Source: Thalassotalea algicola (GTDB taxonomy: Bacteria; Pseudomonadota; Gammaproteobacteria; Enterobacterales; Alteromonadaceae). Taken from it: a stretch of 64,000 nt of DNA. Shown here one piece after another: positions 28,097 to 37,421 of the stretch. The notes beneath the pieces are model-generated. The model searched no databases, was not told where the DNA came from, and saw only the letters and a list, made by a program, of their open reading frames with translations. The stretch's first letter is position 1. Each line of letters begins with the position of its first letter. The stretch covers positions 248,001 through 312,000 of the forward strand of contig NZ_JABBXH010000001.1 of NCBI RefSeq assembly GCF_012932965.1. The letters are read 5' to 3'. A program made the translations under genes and the position numbers.

Positions 28097-29620
28097 TTAG
28101 TGTCCATTGGCTTTAATGGCTGCCAGTAATTCACGGTGTTTTGGTAAACGCACTAATGCTTGCTGAACTGCCTGTTGATTAATTGCCATCAATTTTTGTG
28201 CTTTTTCATGCTCATTATATAAATAACTCTGTGCTGAAAAATTACTGTTATAACCCATACCATACAGAACATATTGATAACTTGCAGCAGGAAATACTTC
28301 AAAATTACTATCAAAGTCTTCCATGTTAGGCGCACGATGCTGCCAAAGACTCATTAAATCACGTAAATTGTCACTAGCAGTATCAATATCACTCATCTGC
28401 TGCCAAAAAGGTTCTGTGCGCTTACTCAACAAATAATGCAACTTTAGAAAGTCGATAACTTTTTGCCAGCGATAAAGAAAGCTTGTGTTAAAGCGCTTTG
28501 CAACAACCGAAATTTGTTCAGTCGACACTGGCAAATGCTCTGCAACATATTCAGCAGAAGTTTCAATCATCATCAATGCAGATGCCTCTAACGGTTCTAA
28601 AAAGCCGGCCGATAAGCCAATAGCTACCACATTATTTTGCCAAAACTTCTCTCTTCGCCCAGGTGTAAAAGCAATCGTCTTAATAGTTAACTCTTCTACT
28701 TCAACACCTACGTAGTTAGCAAGTGTTTGCTTAGCTCTTTGTTCATCACAATATTTACTTGAATAAACATAGCCAATGCCACGTCTTGTTTGTAGACCAA
28801 TATCCCAAATCCAACCAGCATCTTGTGCCGTTGAAATAGTTTGACAAGCAACTGCTTGTTGTTCATCACGATAAGGTATTTGAACAGCAAGTGCAGTATC
28901 AATCGCGGAAACGTCTTGCTTGTCGAGATAAGGAACATTGAGCACTTTACCAATAAGCAAGGCACTAAAGCCTGAACAATCTATAAACAATTCACCAGTT
29001 AATGCAGTTCCATCTGTAAATAACAAAGCCTTAATATCGCCATTAGCCGATTGCTGAGCCTGCTCGAACGTTGCTATTTTATGGATTACATTAAGCTTGT
29101 CTTTACCATGCTGTTTAAGCAACTCAGAAAATTTACCCGCATCTAGATGGTAGCCATAATTAGCTAACCCCTGATATGCAGGGTCGGTAATGGTTTTGGG
29201 CGCTTTCCCTGCTAGGCAAATTGCTTGTTGATAGCAAACGCCCGAAGAGAAGTCTTGAGATGCTTGGTTTTTTTGCCAATAAGGGGTTAAGTCGAATTGG
29301 CCATGGCCTTTAGGGGCGGTAAAAGGATGAAAATAGCTATCACCTTGCTCGCCATTAACCCAGCCCACGAATTGACTACCTTGTTTAAAACCGACATTAC
29401 AGTGCTTAATAAATTCATGCTCATCAATACCTATTTTTTGTAAGGTATTGCGCATAGTTGGCCAAGTGCCCTCGCCGACGCCAACACCAGGTACATCGGT
29501 AGACTCTACTAATGTTATGGTTAAATCTGGGTGATTTATATGCTTTTTAGCCAAAATACAGGCAGTCAACCACCCTGCACTTCCACCACCTAGTATTATT
29601 ATGTTTTTAACTGCTTGCAT
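28097..29620 (-). CDS. Flavin-dependent tryptophan-halogenase family protein
   Basis: FADH2-dependent halogenase homologue, 507 residues. The FAD-binding GGGSAGW is at residues 11-17; VGFK places a lysine at 79, the position of the catalytic Lys in PrnA, and LEPLEAS (341-347) carries the conserved glutamate. The second signature WxWxIP is present only as WIWDIG (270-275), with Pro replaced by Gly. Homologues in TonB-receptor/SapC clusters are common in marine and plant-associated bacteria and their true substrates are mostly unknown; some act on indoles. It lies between the receptor terminator and sapC. A flavin reductase is not seen nearby. Confidence 0.85.
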   Translation of the reverse strand: MQAVKNIIILGGGSAGWLTACILAKKHINHPDLTITLVESTDVPGVGVGEGTWPTMRNTLQKIGIDEHEFIKHCNVGFKQGSQFVGWVNGEQGDSYFHPFTAPKGHGQFDLTPYWQKNQASQDFSSGVCYQQAICLAGKAPKTITDPAYQGLANYGYHLDAGKFSELLKQHGKDKLNVIHKIATFEQAQQSANGDIKALLFTDGTALTGELFIDCSGFSALLIGKVLNVPYLDKQDVSAIDTALAVQIPYRDEQQAVACQTISTAQDAGWIWDIGLQTRRGIGYVYSSKYCDEQRAKQTLANYVGVEVEELTIKTIAFTPGRREKFWQNNVVAIGLSAGFLEPLEASALMMIETSAEYVAEHLPVSTEQISVVAKRFNTSFLYRWQKVIDFLKLHYLLSKRTEPFWQQMSDIDTASDNLRDLMSLWQHRAPNMEDFDSNFEVFPAASYQYVLYGMGYNSNFSAQSYLYNEHEKAQKLMAINQQAVQQALVRLPKHRELLAAIKANGH

Positions 29621-29640
29621 CTTATTTTAGTTTTAGTTTG

Positions 29641-29670
29641 CTGCATGTCTTATATGACTTCATTATGCAG
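29641..29670. promoter_or_regulatory. Inverted repeat upstream of the halogenase gene
   Basis: CTGCAT (29641-29646) and ATGCAG (29665-29670) face each other around 18 bases, with a nested GTC-TTATAT-GAC. It begins about 20 bases upstream of the halogenase ATG and could be an operator in a local promoter downstream of the receptor terminator. Confidence 0.3.
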
Positions 29671-29684
29671 TAATTAAACCCAAC

Positions 29685-29711
29685 AAAAAAAGGGCTAAAA
29701 AGCCCTTTTTT
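29685..29711. terminator. Rho-independent terminator after the second TonB-dependent receptor gene
   Basis: AAAAAAAGGGCT (29685-29696), loop AAAA, then AGCCCTTTTTT (29701-29711). On the minus strand this follows the receptor stop (29728) and ends in a T tract. It should reduce read-through into the halogenase-sapC genes. Confidence 0.88.
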
Positions 29712-29727
29712 GTTTCTCTATTAGCAA

Positions 29728-32376
29728 TTAGAAGTTCGCTCGAACACCAAATGCCCAACGCGTGCCGTTATCTTCTAGACGAACAAACTGGTTTTGGTAA
29801 CGACTATGACGACGCGTCTCCTCACCAGTGATGTTAATACCTTCAAAGAATACAGTGAACATCTCATTGATTTCATAACTACCGCTGATATCCCACTGAC
29901 CATAAGTATCAGTTTTAAGTGGCTCAGTACCACCAAAACGGTTTACTTGATCTTGTAAGAAGCCTTCACGGTTATTAAACGCTAAACGTAGTTGGTACGG
30001 CCCATTTTCATAGAAGCCTACAATGTTTTGTGAATCGCCTAGTCCTTCTAAACCGAATGACTCAGTTGAGTTATTATCTAGTTCTGCATCACTATCTACA
30101 AATGTCGCATTGGCTTGCAAACCAAAACCATTTTCCCACGTATGAGTCCACGCTAACTCTAAACCATTAACTTCCGCGGTTTCACCATTACGAGGTCTAC
30201 GTACGTTAAAGTTGTATGCTCCGCTTTCTAAGTTCCACACTTCAGTTGCTACGGTACTGGTAATAAAGTCATCAACTTCTTTACTGAATATAGCTGCTGC
30301 GAAGTAACTAGTATCTGCATAATACCATTCGTAAGAAACATCCCAGTTAGATGATACAAATGGTTTAAGATCAGCATTACCACCTTGTGCCGCATTATTA
30401 TTTGGACGAGATACCGTGACCGTTGTAGCTGGGTTTAATTCATCCATGGTAGGGCGCGTTAATGTTTCAGAGTAAGCAACACGCATTACCATTTCATCCG
30501 TTAAATCAAATTTAACATTTACTGATGGTAAAAGGTTGGTATATGAATTACTTGCCGATACCGGCTGAACACCACCTGGTGCATATACTTCAAACAAATC
30601 TGAAGGATCGTTTGGCACTTCTTGTAAATCAATTAGCTCTTGAGTAACACCAGAAAGCGTAGTATCTGTTTGTGTATAACGTACACCAACGTTTGCTTGC
30701 CAAGGTAAGTCACCTAAATCACCTTCAAAAGTGAAGTCGATGTAAGCGCTAAGAATTTCTTCTTCAACTGTATATTGATCAGCTTGTCCTTGCGGATCTG
30801 AATAACCAGTGTCACCAGTAACAGATTCGCGATATGCATCATAAGCCGCAACATCATACGTTAACCAACGATCTGGCACTCCGCCAAAGAAGCCATTGGC
30901 AGTGTATTCAGTTAATAACTCATCTGGAACATCAGTGCCATAACCACAGTATAAATTACAGTCTGATGCATATTTACGAACTGCATCTTTTTCACGGTCT
31001 TGGTAATAACCTCCCCAACGCATTGAGGTAAATGTATCTAAGCCAGTTTCCCATTCAAAGTCGGTTTTAAATTCTGTGATAGTGTCTTCGCGATCCCAAC
31101 CATTACGTTCGTTGTAATGAGCACGACCAAGGTCGGCGCGCAATGCTGCGTCTTCACCGCCTAGAATTTCAATTGATGGGCTACCGTCACGGTTGTCCCA
31201 TGTGTACGCATTGTTGTATCCGATAACATTGAAAAATACGTCACCAGCACTTTTTTCTTCAGCAGTTGAAGTTGAAACATCAAACGTTGCCATTACATCA
31301 TCATTGATCTGCCATTCAGCATTAAAGCCAAAAGCCTGTACATCAACTTCGCGGTTATAGTTACGACGGATAAAATCAGTTGCACCTGTATTGGCATTTT
31401 CAATGTAAACAACAGAGTTGTTTTCATCGACTTCAGCATCAATAAAGTTACTTTCTGAGAACCAATGGCCTAAAGAGTGAACATCTGATTCAACTTCAAA
31501 TTGAGAGATTAAGCCATCAAAAGTTAAGGTTAATTCATCAGAGGGAGCATATTGGAATACCGCAGTACCAGAGGTACGAGTGCGGTCTTGCTCATCAACC
31601 ATTACATCGAAGTTTTGCGGTACATAAGCATTAGTAAATTGCTTACCATTTTGTGTTTCAAAACTTACATTTGGACGATAATAGCGTGACTCCATAATGT
31701 TATCTTGAGCCGTACGCTCTTGATGTGCCAATGAAACTAATACACCGGCTTTGCCTTCCATAAAGGTATTGCTGATCAAGCCTGAAAACTGTGGAGTTGT
31801 TTCTTCCGATAAATCATCGTAAACCCCTTTTGCACTAGCAACAGCCTTAAAGCCATCGTAGTTTAAAGGTTTTGCAGTATTAACATTAATGGTTGCACCA
31901 ATACCACCTTCTTGCATATTCGCAGTAGGGCTTTTATATACGTCTACACCAGTAATTAATTCAGCTGCTAATGTATCAAAACTAAATTCACGACCAGGGT
32001 TTTCTGTCGCAATTTGACGCCCGTTGACAAGCACAGTATTAAACTGCGGACCAAAACCACGTACGGTAACAAATTGACCTTCACCACCACTACGGTCAAT
32101 AGAAACACCTGTAATACGTTGCAGTGATTCAGCTACGTTTTGATCTGGAAATTTACCTAAGTCATCGGCAGCAATACCATCATAAACACCGACACCTTCT
32201 TTTTTATCGAACATAGCCGCTTTTAAGCTATTACGTAAACCACGAACTAAGATGTACTCAGTATCATCACTTTTCTTATCCGCAGCTTCTTCAGCAGCAA
32301 AAGCCGCTTGCGAGTAACCCCCTACAGCACTTGCAATGGCTACAGCTAACGCTGTGCGCTTGGTAAGTGTAAACAT
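29728..32376 (-). CDS. TonB-dependent receptor, halogenase-cluster type
   Basis: Outer-membrane receptor of 882 residues. Signal peptide (ending AAFAAE), TonB-box/plug region YILVRGLRNSLKAAMFDKK, LGKFPDQNVAESLQRITGVSI, RSGGEGQFVTVRGFGPQFN and VLVNGRQ; C-terminal strand RWAFGVRANF. It resembles the other receptor in this window in the plug (SLQRITGVS, VRGFGP) but is about 110 residues shorter. A strong ribosome site (AGGGGAG) precedes the ATG. It heads the halogenase/SapC group but is separated from it by a terminator, giving higher expression of the receptor. Ligand unknown; sugars or aromatic compounds are possible. Confidence 0.92.
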   Translation of the reverse strand: MFTLTKRTALAVAIASAVGGYSQAAFAAEEAADKKSDDTEYILVRGLRNSLKAAMFDKKEGVGVYDGIAADDLGKFPDQNVAESLQRITGVSIDRSGGEGQFVTVRGFGPQFNTVLVNGRQIATENPGREFSFDTLAAELITGVDVYKSPTANMQEGGIGATINVNTAKPLNYDGFKAVASAKGVYDDLSEETTPQFSGLISNTFMEGKAGVLVSLAHQERTAQDNIMESRYYRPNVSFETQNGKQFTNAYVPQNFDVMVDEQDRTRTSGTAVFQYAPSDELTLTFDGLISQFEVESDVHSLGHWFSESNFIDAEVDENNSVVYIENANTGATDFIRRNYNREVDVQAFGFNAEWQINDDVMATFDVSTSTAEEKSAGDVFFNVIGYNNAYTWDNRDGSPSIEILGGEDAALRADLGRAHYNERNGWDREDTITEFKTDFEWETGLDTFTSMRWGGYYQDREKDAVRKYASDCNLYCGYGTDVPDELLTEYTANGFFGGVPDRWLTYDVAAYDAYRESVTGDTGYSDPQGQADQYTVEEEILSAYIDFTFEGDLGDLPWQANVGVRYTQTDTTLSGVTQELIDLQEVPNDPSDLFEVYAPGGVQPVSASNSYTNLLPSVNVKFDLTDEMVMRVAYSETLTRPTMDELNPATTVTVSRPNNNAAQGGNADLKPFVSSNWDVSYEWYYADTSYFAAAIFSKEVDDFITSTVATEVWNLESGAYNFNVRRPRNGETAEVNGLELAWTHTWENGFGLQANATFVDSDAELDNNSTESFGLEGLGDSQNIVGFYENGPYQLRLAFNNREGFLQDQVNRFGGTEPLKTDTYGQWDISGSYEINEMFTVFFEGINITGEETRRHSRYQNQFVRLEDNGTRWAFGVRANF

Positions 32377-32452
32377 ATATCTCCCCTTTACTTACTTGTT
32401 GTTTTTTTTAAGTTTTACGTTTTTTAAACAAGTTAGTGTTGTTGTAATCTTA

Positions 32453-33970
32453 TTAAGCACAACACTTTTGAGCATAGCTATGCTCTGTTAACTTGCTAGC
32501 TAAATATTGGTTTATTTTTTCTTTTTCTTGTTTTGAAAGCCTAAGTCCCAGCTTAGTGCGCCGCCAAATTACGTCATCTAGCGATTTAGCCCATTCATGT
32601 TGCACTAAGTAACATAATTCTTTTTGATATAAGCCACTGCCATAGTGCTCACCAAGATCTTCCTGTGTATAGCAGCCATCAAGGAACCGATAGCATAGTG
32701 AGCCATATGAGCGAACGTAACGCTGCCGCAAAGCTATAGGAAGCCAAGGAAATTCTTCAGCAAGCTTTGCCGACAGCATTGAACGGGAGTTAAAGTCGCC
32801 ACCTGGTAATGTCGTATTTTTTGTCCAAGCAGGTTTCAAATTTGGAAATAACGTTGAAAGTTTATCTACTGCTGATTCTGCAAGTGTTCGATAAGTAGTA
32901 ATTTTACCGCCGTAAATATTAAGTAATGGAGCATGACCATTAGTAGAGAGCTCGATGGTATAGTCTCGAGTAACAGCTTTAGCGTCTTCTGCTTCATCAT
33001 GTAAAAGAGGTCGAACACCTGCAAATGTATGAACAATATCTTGCTGCGAAATTTGATGTTTAAAATAGCTGTTGGTAATTGAAACTAAATAGTCAATTTC
33101 ATCTTGAGAAATTTCTGCCTGTTGAGGATCATCTTGATAATCAACATCAGTTGTACCAATTAGAGAAAAGTCGTCCTCAAACGGCAGAACAAAAACAATA
33201 CGCTGATCTTCATTTTGCAGAATATAGGCATGCTGATCATGATGGATTTTAGGGACAACAATATGGCTACCTTTAACTAAACGAATTCCATGACTTTCTG
33301 CACTATTAATATTGTCAGTTATATTTTCAACCCATGGGCCTGCGGCGTTTACTAGGGTTTTACTATGCATTTGTGATGTTTCACCTGTCACCCTATCTAA
33401 TACTTTAAGATGCCATATGCCATTTACTGATTTCGCTTCCAGCACTTTCGTTTGAGTAAATAATTTCGCGCCGTTTGATTTTGCTGAAAGCGCATTTAGT
33501 ACAGTTAACCTCGAGTCATCCACCCAAGCATCCGCATATTCAAACCCTTTAGTAATTTCCACTTTTAACGGGTCTGTGCTTTTAAACTTAATCCCCTTAG
33601 ACTTAGGTAAAGTCAGGCGCTTACTCAAGTTATCGTACAGAAATAACCCTGCTCGAATCATCCACGCTGGTCTTAAATGGGCTTGATGGGGTAACCTAAA
33701 CACTAATGGAGAGATGATGTGTGGCGCATTTTTTAATAACACTTCTCGTTCGGCGAGTGCTTTTTTGACTAAACCAAACTCATAGTATTCCAAATAACGT
33801 AGTCCGCCATGAATAAGCTTGCTGCTAGCACTTGATGTCGCTGACGCCAAGTCATTCATTTCACAAAGTGCAACATTCAACCCTCGGCCCGCAGCATCAT
33901 TAGCGATACCTACGCCGTTTATACCGCCGCCAATTACGAAGACATCAAATATGGTATTAGTTGCACTCAT
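32453..33970 (-). CDS. glpD: Aerobic glycerol-3-phosphate dehydrogenase GlpD
   Basis: FAD-dependent, membrane-associated enzyme oxidising glycerol 3-phosphate to dihydroxyacetone phosphate and passing electrons to quinone. FAD motif FVIGGGINGVGIANDAAGRGL, then SSASSKLIHGGLRYLEYYEFGLVKKALAER, GTTDVDYQDDP, and FAGVRPLL are diagnostic. Start at the ATG at 33970 (MSATNTIFDVFV), 505 residues, close to the usual 501; a GTG 21 bases upstream is possible. The minus-strand promoter lies at 34012-34041. Functions with glpK, 1.7 kb away and divergent. Confidence 0.95.
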   Translation of the reverse strand: MSATNTIFDVFVIGGGINGVGIANDAAGRGLNVALCEMNDLASATSSASSKLIHGGLRYLEYYEFGLVKKALAEREVLLKNAPHIISPLVFRLPHQAHLRPAWMIRAGLFLYDNLSKRLTLPKSKGIKFKSTDPLKVEITKGFEYADAWVDDSRLTVLNALSAKSNGAKLFTQTKVLEAKSVNGIWHLKVLDRVTGETSQMHSKTLVNAAGPWVENITDNINSAESHGIRLVKGSHIVVPKIHHDQHAYILQNEDQRIVFVLPFEDDFSLIGTTDVDYQDDPQQAEISQDEIDYLVSITNSYFKHQISQQDIVHTFAGVRPLLHDEAEDAKAVTRDYTIELSTNGHAPLLNIYGGKITTYRTLAESAVDKLSTLFPNLKPAWTKNTTLPGGDFNSRSMLSAKLAEEFPWLPIALRQRYVRSYGSLCYRFLDGCYTQEDLGEHYGSGLYQKELCYLVQHEWAKSLDDVIWRRTKLGLRLSKQEKEKINQYLASKLTEHSYAQKCCA

Positions 33971-34011
33971 GAGATTAGTTACTTTTAGCACCTGTTTCAG
34001 ATTAAATATAA

Positions 34012-34041
34012 TTTATATGATAAATATAATCAATATGACAA
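34012..34041 (-). promoter_or_regulatory. glpD promoter with dyad operator
   Basis: On the minus strand TTGTCA (34041-34036) and TATAAA (34017-34012) are 18 bases apart. The spacer contains the dyad TATGATAAATATAATC (34016-34031 on the plus strand), which resembles the perfect dyad in the glpK promoter. The glpD ATG is about 40 bases downstream. Confidence 0.5.
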
Positions 34042-34151
34042 ACATACTAGCTTATTAAACGAGCAATTCAAGTAAAAAATGCGTCAACGGTAGGATAATC
34101 GTTAGAAAATATTAACGGTGCAAACCGCTAAGCACTAATAACAGTATAGCG

Positions 34152-35429
34152 TTAATGTGCGGTACGAAGTCTTAACTTCTCTAATTGGCTGGTAGTACGC
34201 TCAATATTCGGATTTGTTAGAAATGTTTTAAATATCGCTAAACTTTCAGTAACCATATGCTGGTTAATGTCTCGATCAAAATATTGTGCAAGACCTTCAG
34301 CACCAAGAAGAATACTTTTATTCTTCTTAGAGAAATAGTTACTGTTCGTTGCCTTTAGGTGCGGTGAACTTTGTCCAATTGTATTCGCTATGGTCGATTG
34401 TATATCCGCTCGAGACATGAATTTTAAGAATTTTTTTGCAGCAGGAATATTTTTGCTACGTTGAGATATAACAAAAACATCTAATGGAACATCTTCATAA
34501 CGTGCTATCTCTTTATTAATCATTGGAAAGGCTTGGTAACCAATATCATCCTGAAATTCTGGCGGGGTATTGTTGTCGAGAAAATTGCCCAGCAACGTCA
34601 TCGCAGCCATTTTTCTAAATAACGGTGGCAATAAATTCCGCCAACTTAAGTGCTCATGAGTTGAAATAAAGCAATCATTTTCAATCATTGCTTTCCAATG
34701 AACAAAGACATTTTTTACTCGTTCATCAGTAAAAGAAACCTTACCCGCCAATAGCTCTTGATGGAAAGCTAAACCGTTTAATCTTAAATCAATGTAGTCA
34801 AACCAAGCCGCAGGCAACCAAGGGTCTTGGCTTCCAATCATAATTGGCACTAGTCCTTCTTGTCGAACAGCTTGGCAGAAGCTAAGTAAAGCCGGCCAAT
34901 CAATCGGCGGCTCTAACCCTAAGTCGGATAATAATGCTTTATTATAAAATAATCCCCAGGTGTAATAGGCATAGGGTAATGCATATATTTTGTCATTATG
35001 GCTTACCGCCTGCTTTATATTTTTTGGGAAAATAGTATCAAATTGTTCTTTTTGCCAAAGTTCGTCTATAGGTAAGATAAGGTTATTTTTAGCTACTGCA
35101 TTTAATCGCTCGCCGGCTTGCCAGTATAGAACATCTATTTGGCCAGACATTAACCAAGGCATTACTGCTTGTTTATATTCAGCATCTAATAAACCGGTAA
35201 AAACTAGTGTAATGTCCGGGTGTTTGGCCTCAAACTCTTTTTTGAAATGACGAAAGAAACCACGATGACCACGAGCGCTATAAAGCAGTGCAACATTAAG
35301 GGTTAACTTCTTTTTAGGAAGCTGTTCAGCGTTATCAACTATGGCGTAAGCATTGGATAAAACAGGAATAGCAAACATTAGCAAAAGTGCCATACAAACA
35401 TTCACTAACGACAATTGTTTTACTCGCAC
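34152..35429 (-). CDS. Orphan extracellular solute-binding protein, family 1 (sugar type)
   Basis: Periplasmic binding protein of 425 residues with a signal peptide (hydrophobic VNVCMALLLMFAIPVLSNAYA). Family-1 features: GFFRHFKKEFEAKHPDI, DVLYWQAGERLNAVAKNNLILPIDELW, KIYALPYAYYTWGLFYNKALLSDLG, and a C-terminal AAKKFLKFMSRADIQ. GTG start at 35429 with GAGAAG upstream. No ABC permease or ATPase gene is present in this window, which is unusual. Lying between glpD and glpK on glpD's strand, it may recognise glycerol, glycerol phosphate or galactosyl-glycerol, either for a distant transporter or a sensor; this is inference. Confidence 0.8.
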   Translation of the reverse strand: MRVKQLSLVNVCMALLLMFAIPVLSNAYAIVDNAEQLPKKKLTLNVALLYSARGHRGFFRHFKKEFEAKHPDITLVFTGLLDAEYKQAVMPWLMSGQIDVLYWQAGERLNAVAKNNLILPIDELWQKEQFDTIFPKNIKQAVSHNDKIYALPYAYYTWGLFYNKALLSDLGLEPPIDWPALLSFCQAVRQEGLVPIMIGSQDPWLPAAWFDYIDLRLNGLAFHQELLAGKVSFTDERVKNVFVHWKAMIENDCFISTHEHLSWRNLLPPLFRKMAAMTLLGNFLDNNTPPEFQDDIGYQAFPMINKEIARYEDVPLDVFVISQRSKNIPAAKKFLKFMSRADIQSTIANTIGQSSPHLKATNSNYFSKKNKSILLGAEGLAQYFDRDINQHMVTESLAIFKTFLTNPNIERTTSQLEKLRLRTAH

Positions 35430-35574
35430 TAATTCTTCTCACCAATGGTTACAGCTCCATATAACTTGAGTATTGCATATAGCTATAAATCACGAAAGAA
35501 AATCTCAAAATTTCAATCACTTTTATCGAGAAAAAACGTCATTGGGTTTACCTTCTTGTCCATAAGTGAAATAG

Positions 35575-35612
35575 TTGACTTACTTACCATTGCCTTTATG
35601 ATATTTATCATA
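35575..35612 (+). promoter_or_regulatory. glpK promoter with perfect TATGATA-TT-TATCATA operator
   Basis: TTGACT (35575-35580), 16-base spacer and TATGAT (35597-35602) form a good sigma-70 promoter. The -10 lies inside a perfect dyad TATGATA-TT-TATCATA (35597-35612), so a bound repressor would block it. A related dyad sits in the glpD promoter. The regulator gene is not in the window. Confidence 0.6.
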
Positions 35613-35637
35613 TTTATAGTTTAATAAAGAGGTCGTT

Positions 35638-37113
35638 ATGGAGCAGTACCTATTATCAATCGATCAAGGTACCACGAGTTCTCGTGCAATTTTATTTAAT
35701 ATCCGCGGTGAAATGATTGGTAGTGAACAGCAGGAATTTGAGCAACACTACCCTCAAAACGGATGGGTAGAGCATAATCCAGACGATATATTATCTACCG
35801 TTATCAATACCGCAAAAGCAGTCATTAAGAAGACTAAAATTACACCTGAGCAAATCGCCTCCATTGGCATATGTAATCAGCGCGAAACGACCTTGGTATG
35901 GCACAGAGATACCGGAAAGCCCATCTACAATGCGATTGTATGGCAAGACCGACGTACTGCAGACTATTGTACTAAATTAAGTGAACAAGATTACGGTCAC
36001 ACCATTACCGACAAAACAGGTTTACTGATTGACCCTTATTTTTCTGCGACCAAAATTCGCTGGATACTCAATAATGTCGACGGCGCAAAAGAGCTTGCTG
36101 ACCAAGGAAAACTAGCATTTGGCACTGTTGATACTTACCTTTTGTGGCATTTAACCGATGGCAGCTCACATTATACTGATGCAACAAATGCTTCTCGCAC
36201 TATGCTGTACAACATTCACCAAGGAATTTGGGATACTGAATTACTAGAGTTGATGGATATTCCTGCCTCTGTTTTACCTCAAGTATGCGATAGCGCGTTT
36301 AATTTTGGTGTAACCAAAGCCTTTGGCGGTGAAATAGCCATTCAAGGAATTGCAGGTGACCAACAAGCTGCACTTATTGGACAAACATGTTTTCAACCGG
36401 GCATGGCAAAAAGTACCTATGGTACAGGTTGTTTTCTCATGGTAAATACTGGCGATAAAGCGTTGGTTTCTAACAACAGGCTATTAACTACTATTGGCTA
36501 CCAGATAAATGGCAAGGTGCACTATGCATTAGAAGGCAGTATTTTTGTTGCCGGTGCCGCCATACAATGGTTACGCGATGGTGTTGGCATGGTTGATTCT
36601 GCAAAGGAAACGGAAAGCATTGCCCGAACAACGACCGTTGATAATGGCGTTTACTTTGTCCCAGCATTTACAGGTTTAGGTGCGCCCTATTGGGACCCCG
36701 AAGCTAGGGGGGCAATCTTTGGTTTAACAAGAGCTACAGGTATTAATGAAATTGTCTCTGCTGGCTTGCAGTCTGTATGCTATCAAACTGACGATTTAAC
36801 CTCAGCCATCGCTAAAGACGGCATCAATATTAGTCAAATGCGTGTTGACGGTGGTATGGCAGCTAATAACTGGTTTATTCAATTTTTAGCAGACATATTA
36901 GATGTACAAATTGACCGCCCAAAAACAGTTGAGACCTCAGCACTAGGTGCAGCATACCTTGCAGGGCTTCACGCTGGCATTTATGACTCACTTGAACATA
37001 TACAATCACTTTGGCAGAGCGATACTAGCTTAACGCCGCAAATGAACCAACAGCAACGAATCACTATGCTGAGCGGCTGGCAAGATGCTGTGAAACGTGT
37101 ATTGATGAGATAA
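35638..37113 (+). CDS. glpK: Glycerol kinase GlpK
   Basis: ATP-dependent phosphorylation of glycerol, 491 residues (usual length about 500). Diagnostic stretches: [14 protein letters not shown] (phosphate loop), [33 protein letters not shown] (with the glycerol-binding Arg), [32 protein letters not shown] and the C-terminal [15 protein letters not shown]. Strong ribosome site AAAGAGG. No glpF facilitator is adjacent, which is unusual for glpK operons. Its product is the substrate of GlpD. Confidence 0.97.
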   Translation: MEQYLLSIDQGTTSSRAILFNIRGEMIGSEQQEFEQHYPQNGWVEHNPDDILSTVINTAKAVIKKTKITPEQIASIGICNQRETTLVWHRDTGKPIYNAIVWQDRRTADYCTKLSEQDYGHTITDKTGLLIDPYFSATKIRWILNNVDGAKELADQGKLAFGTVDTYLLWHLTDGSSHYTDATNASRTMLYNIHQGIWDTELLELMDIPASVLPQVCDSAFNFGVTKAFGGEIAIQGIAGDQQAALIGQTCFQPGMAKSTYGTGCFLMVNTGDKALVSNNRLLTTIGYQINGKVHYALEGSIFVAGAAIQWLRDGVGMVDSAKETESIARTTTVDNGVYFVPAFTGLGAPYWDPEARGAIFGLTRATGINEIVSAGLQSVCYQTDDLTSAIAKDGINISQMRVDGGMAANNWFIQFLADILDVQIDRPKTVETSALGAAYLAGLHAGIYDSLEHIQSLWQSDTSLTPQMNQQQRITMLSGWQDAVKRVLMR

Positions 37114-37421
37114 TTTTCAGTATAAACTGATAGGCACTCGCTTTTAAAAGTGCCTATTGGTGTGACCAATATTCAAATTCACCAACAAACCTAATGTTAG
37201 TTCTAGCTTTATCACCCTCATCTAAAATTAACTCAACTTGAGTAAAACTTATTTAACAATTAACAAATAGACTCCTAATAAAGTTACCTAGTAATAAAAA
37301 ATATCTTGCGAGTGTCACAACTCAATAGTAGTATTTATATTATAAATAATTCAAACATGATAAATGCCAACTTTTGGGCTAAGTTATCTAAAGCAATGCG
37401 TTTAGCGCTAGGACGATTAAA
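37114..37421. promoter_or_regulatory. Intergenic region between glpK and galE with a hairpin and galactose-type motif
   Basis: This 308-base region holds a 9-base inverted repeat ATAGGCACT/AGTGCCTAT (37130-37138, 37149-37157) just after glpK, a possible weak terminator without a T tract. At 37329-37350 is the copy of the 22-bp sequence also found upstream of the sodium symporter; here it contains the clean dyad TTTATA-T-TATAAA (37334-37346). TTAGCGCTA at 37402-37410 is the second shared element. No small gene is apparent. Confidence 0.5.

Noticed and set aside
34152-37113. A glycerol ABC transporter operon
   Set aside because: Only the binding protein is present; no permease or ATPase gene adjoins it.
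37130-37157. Strong terminator after glpK
   Set aside because: The 9-base inverted repeat is clear but no T tract follows on either strand, so it is listed only as a possible weak element.
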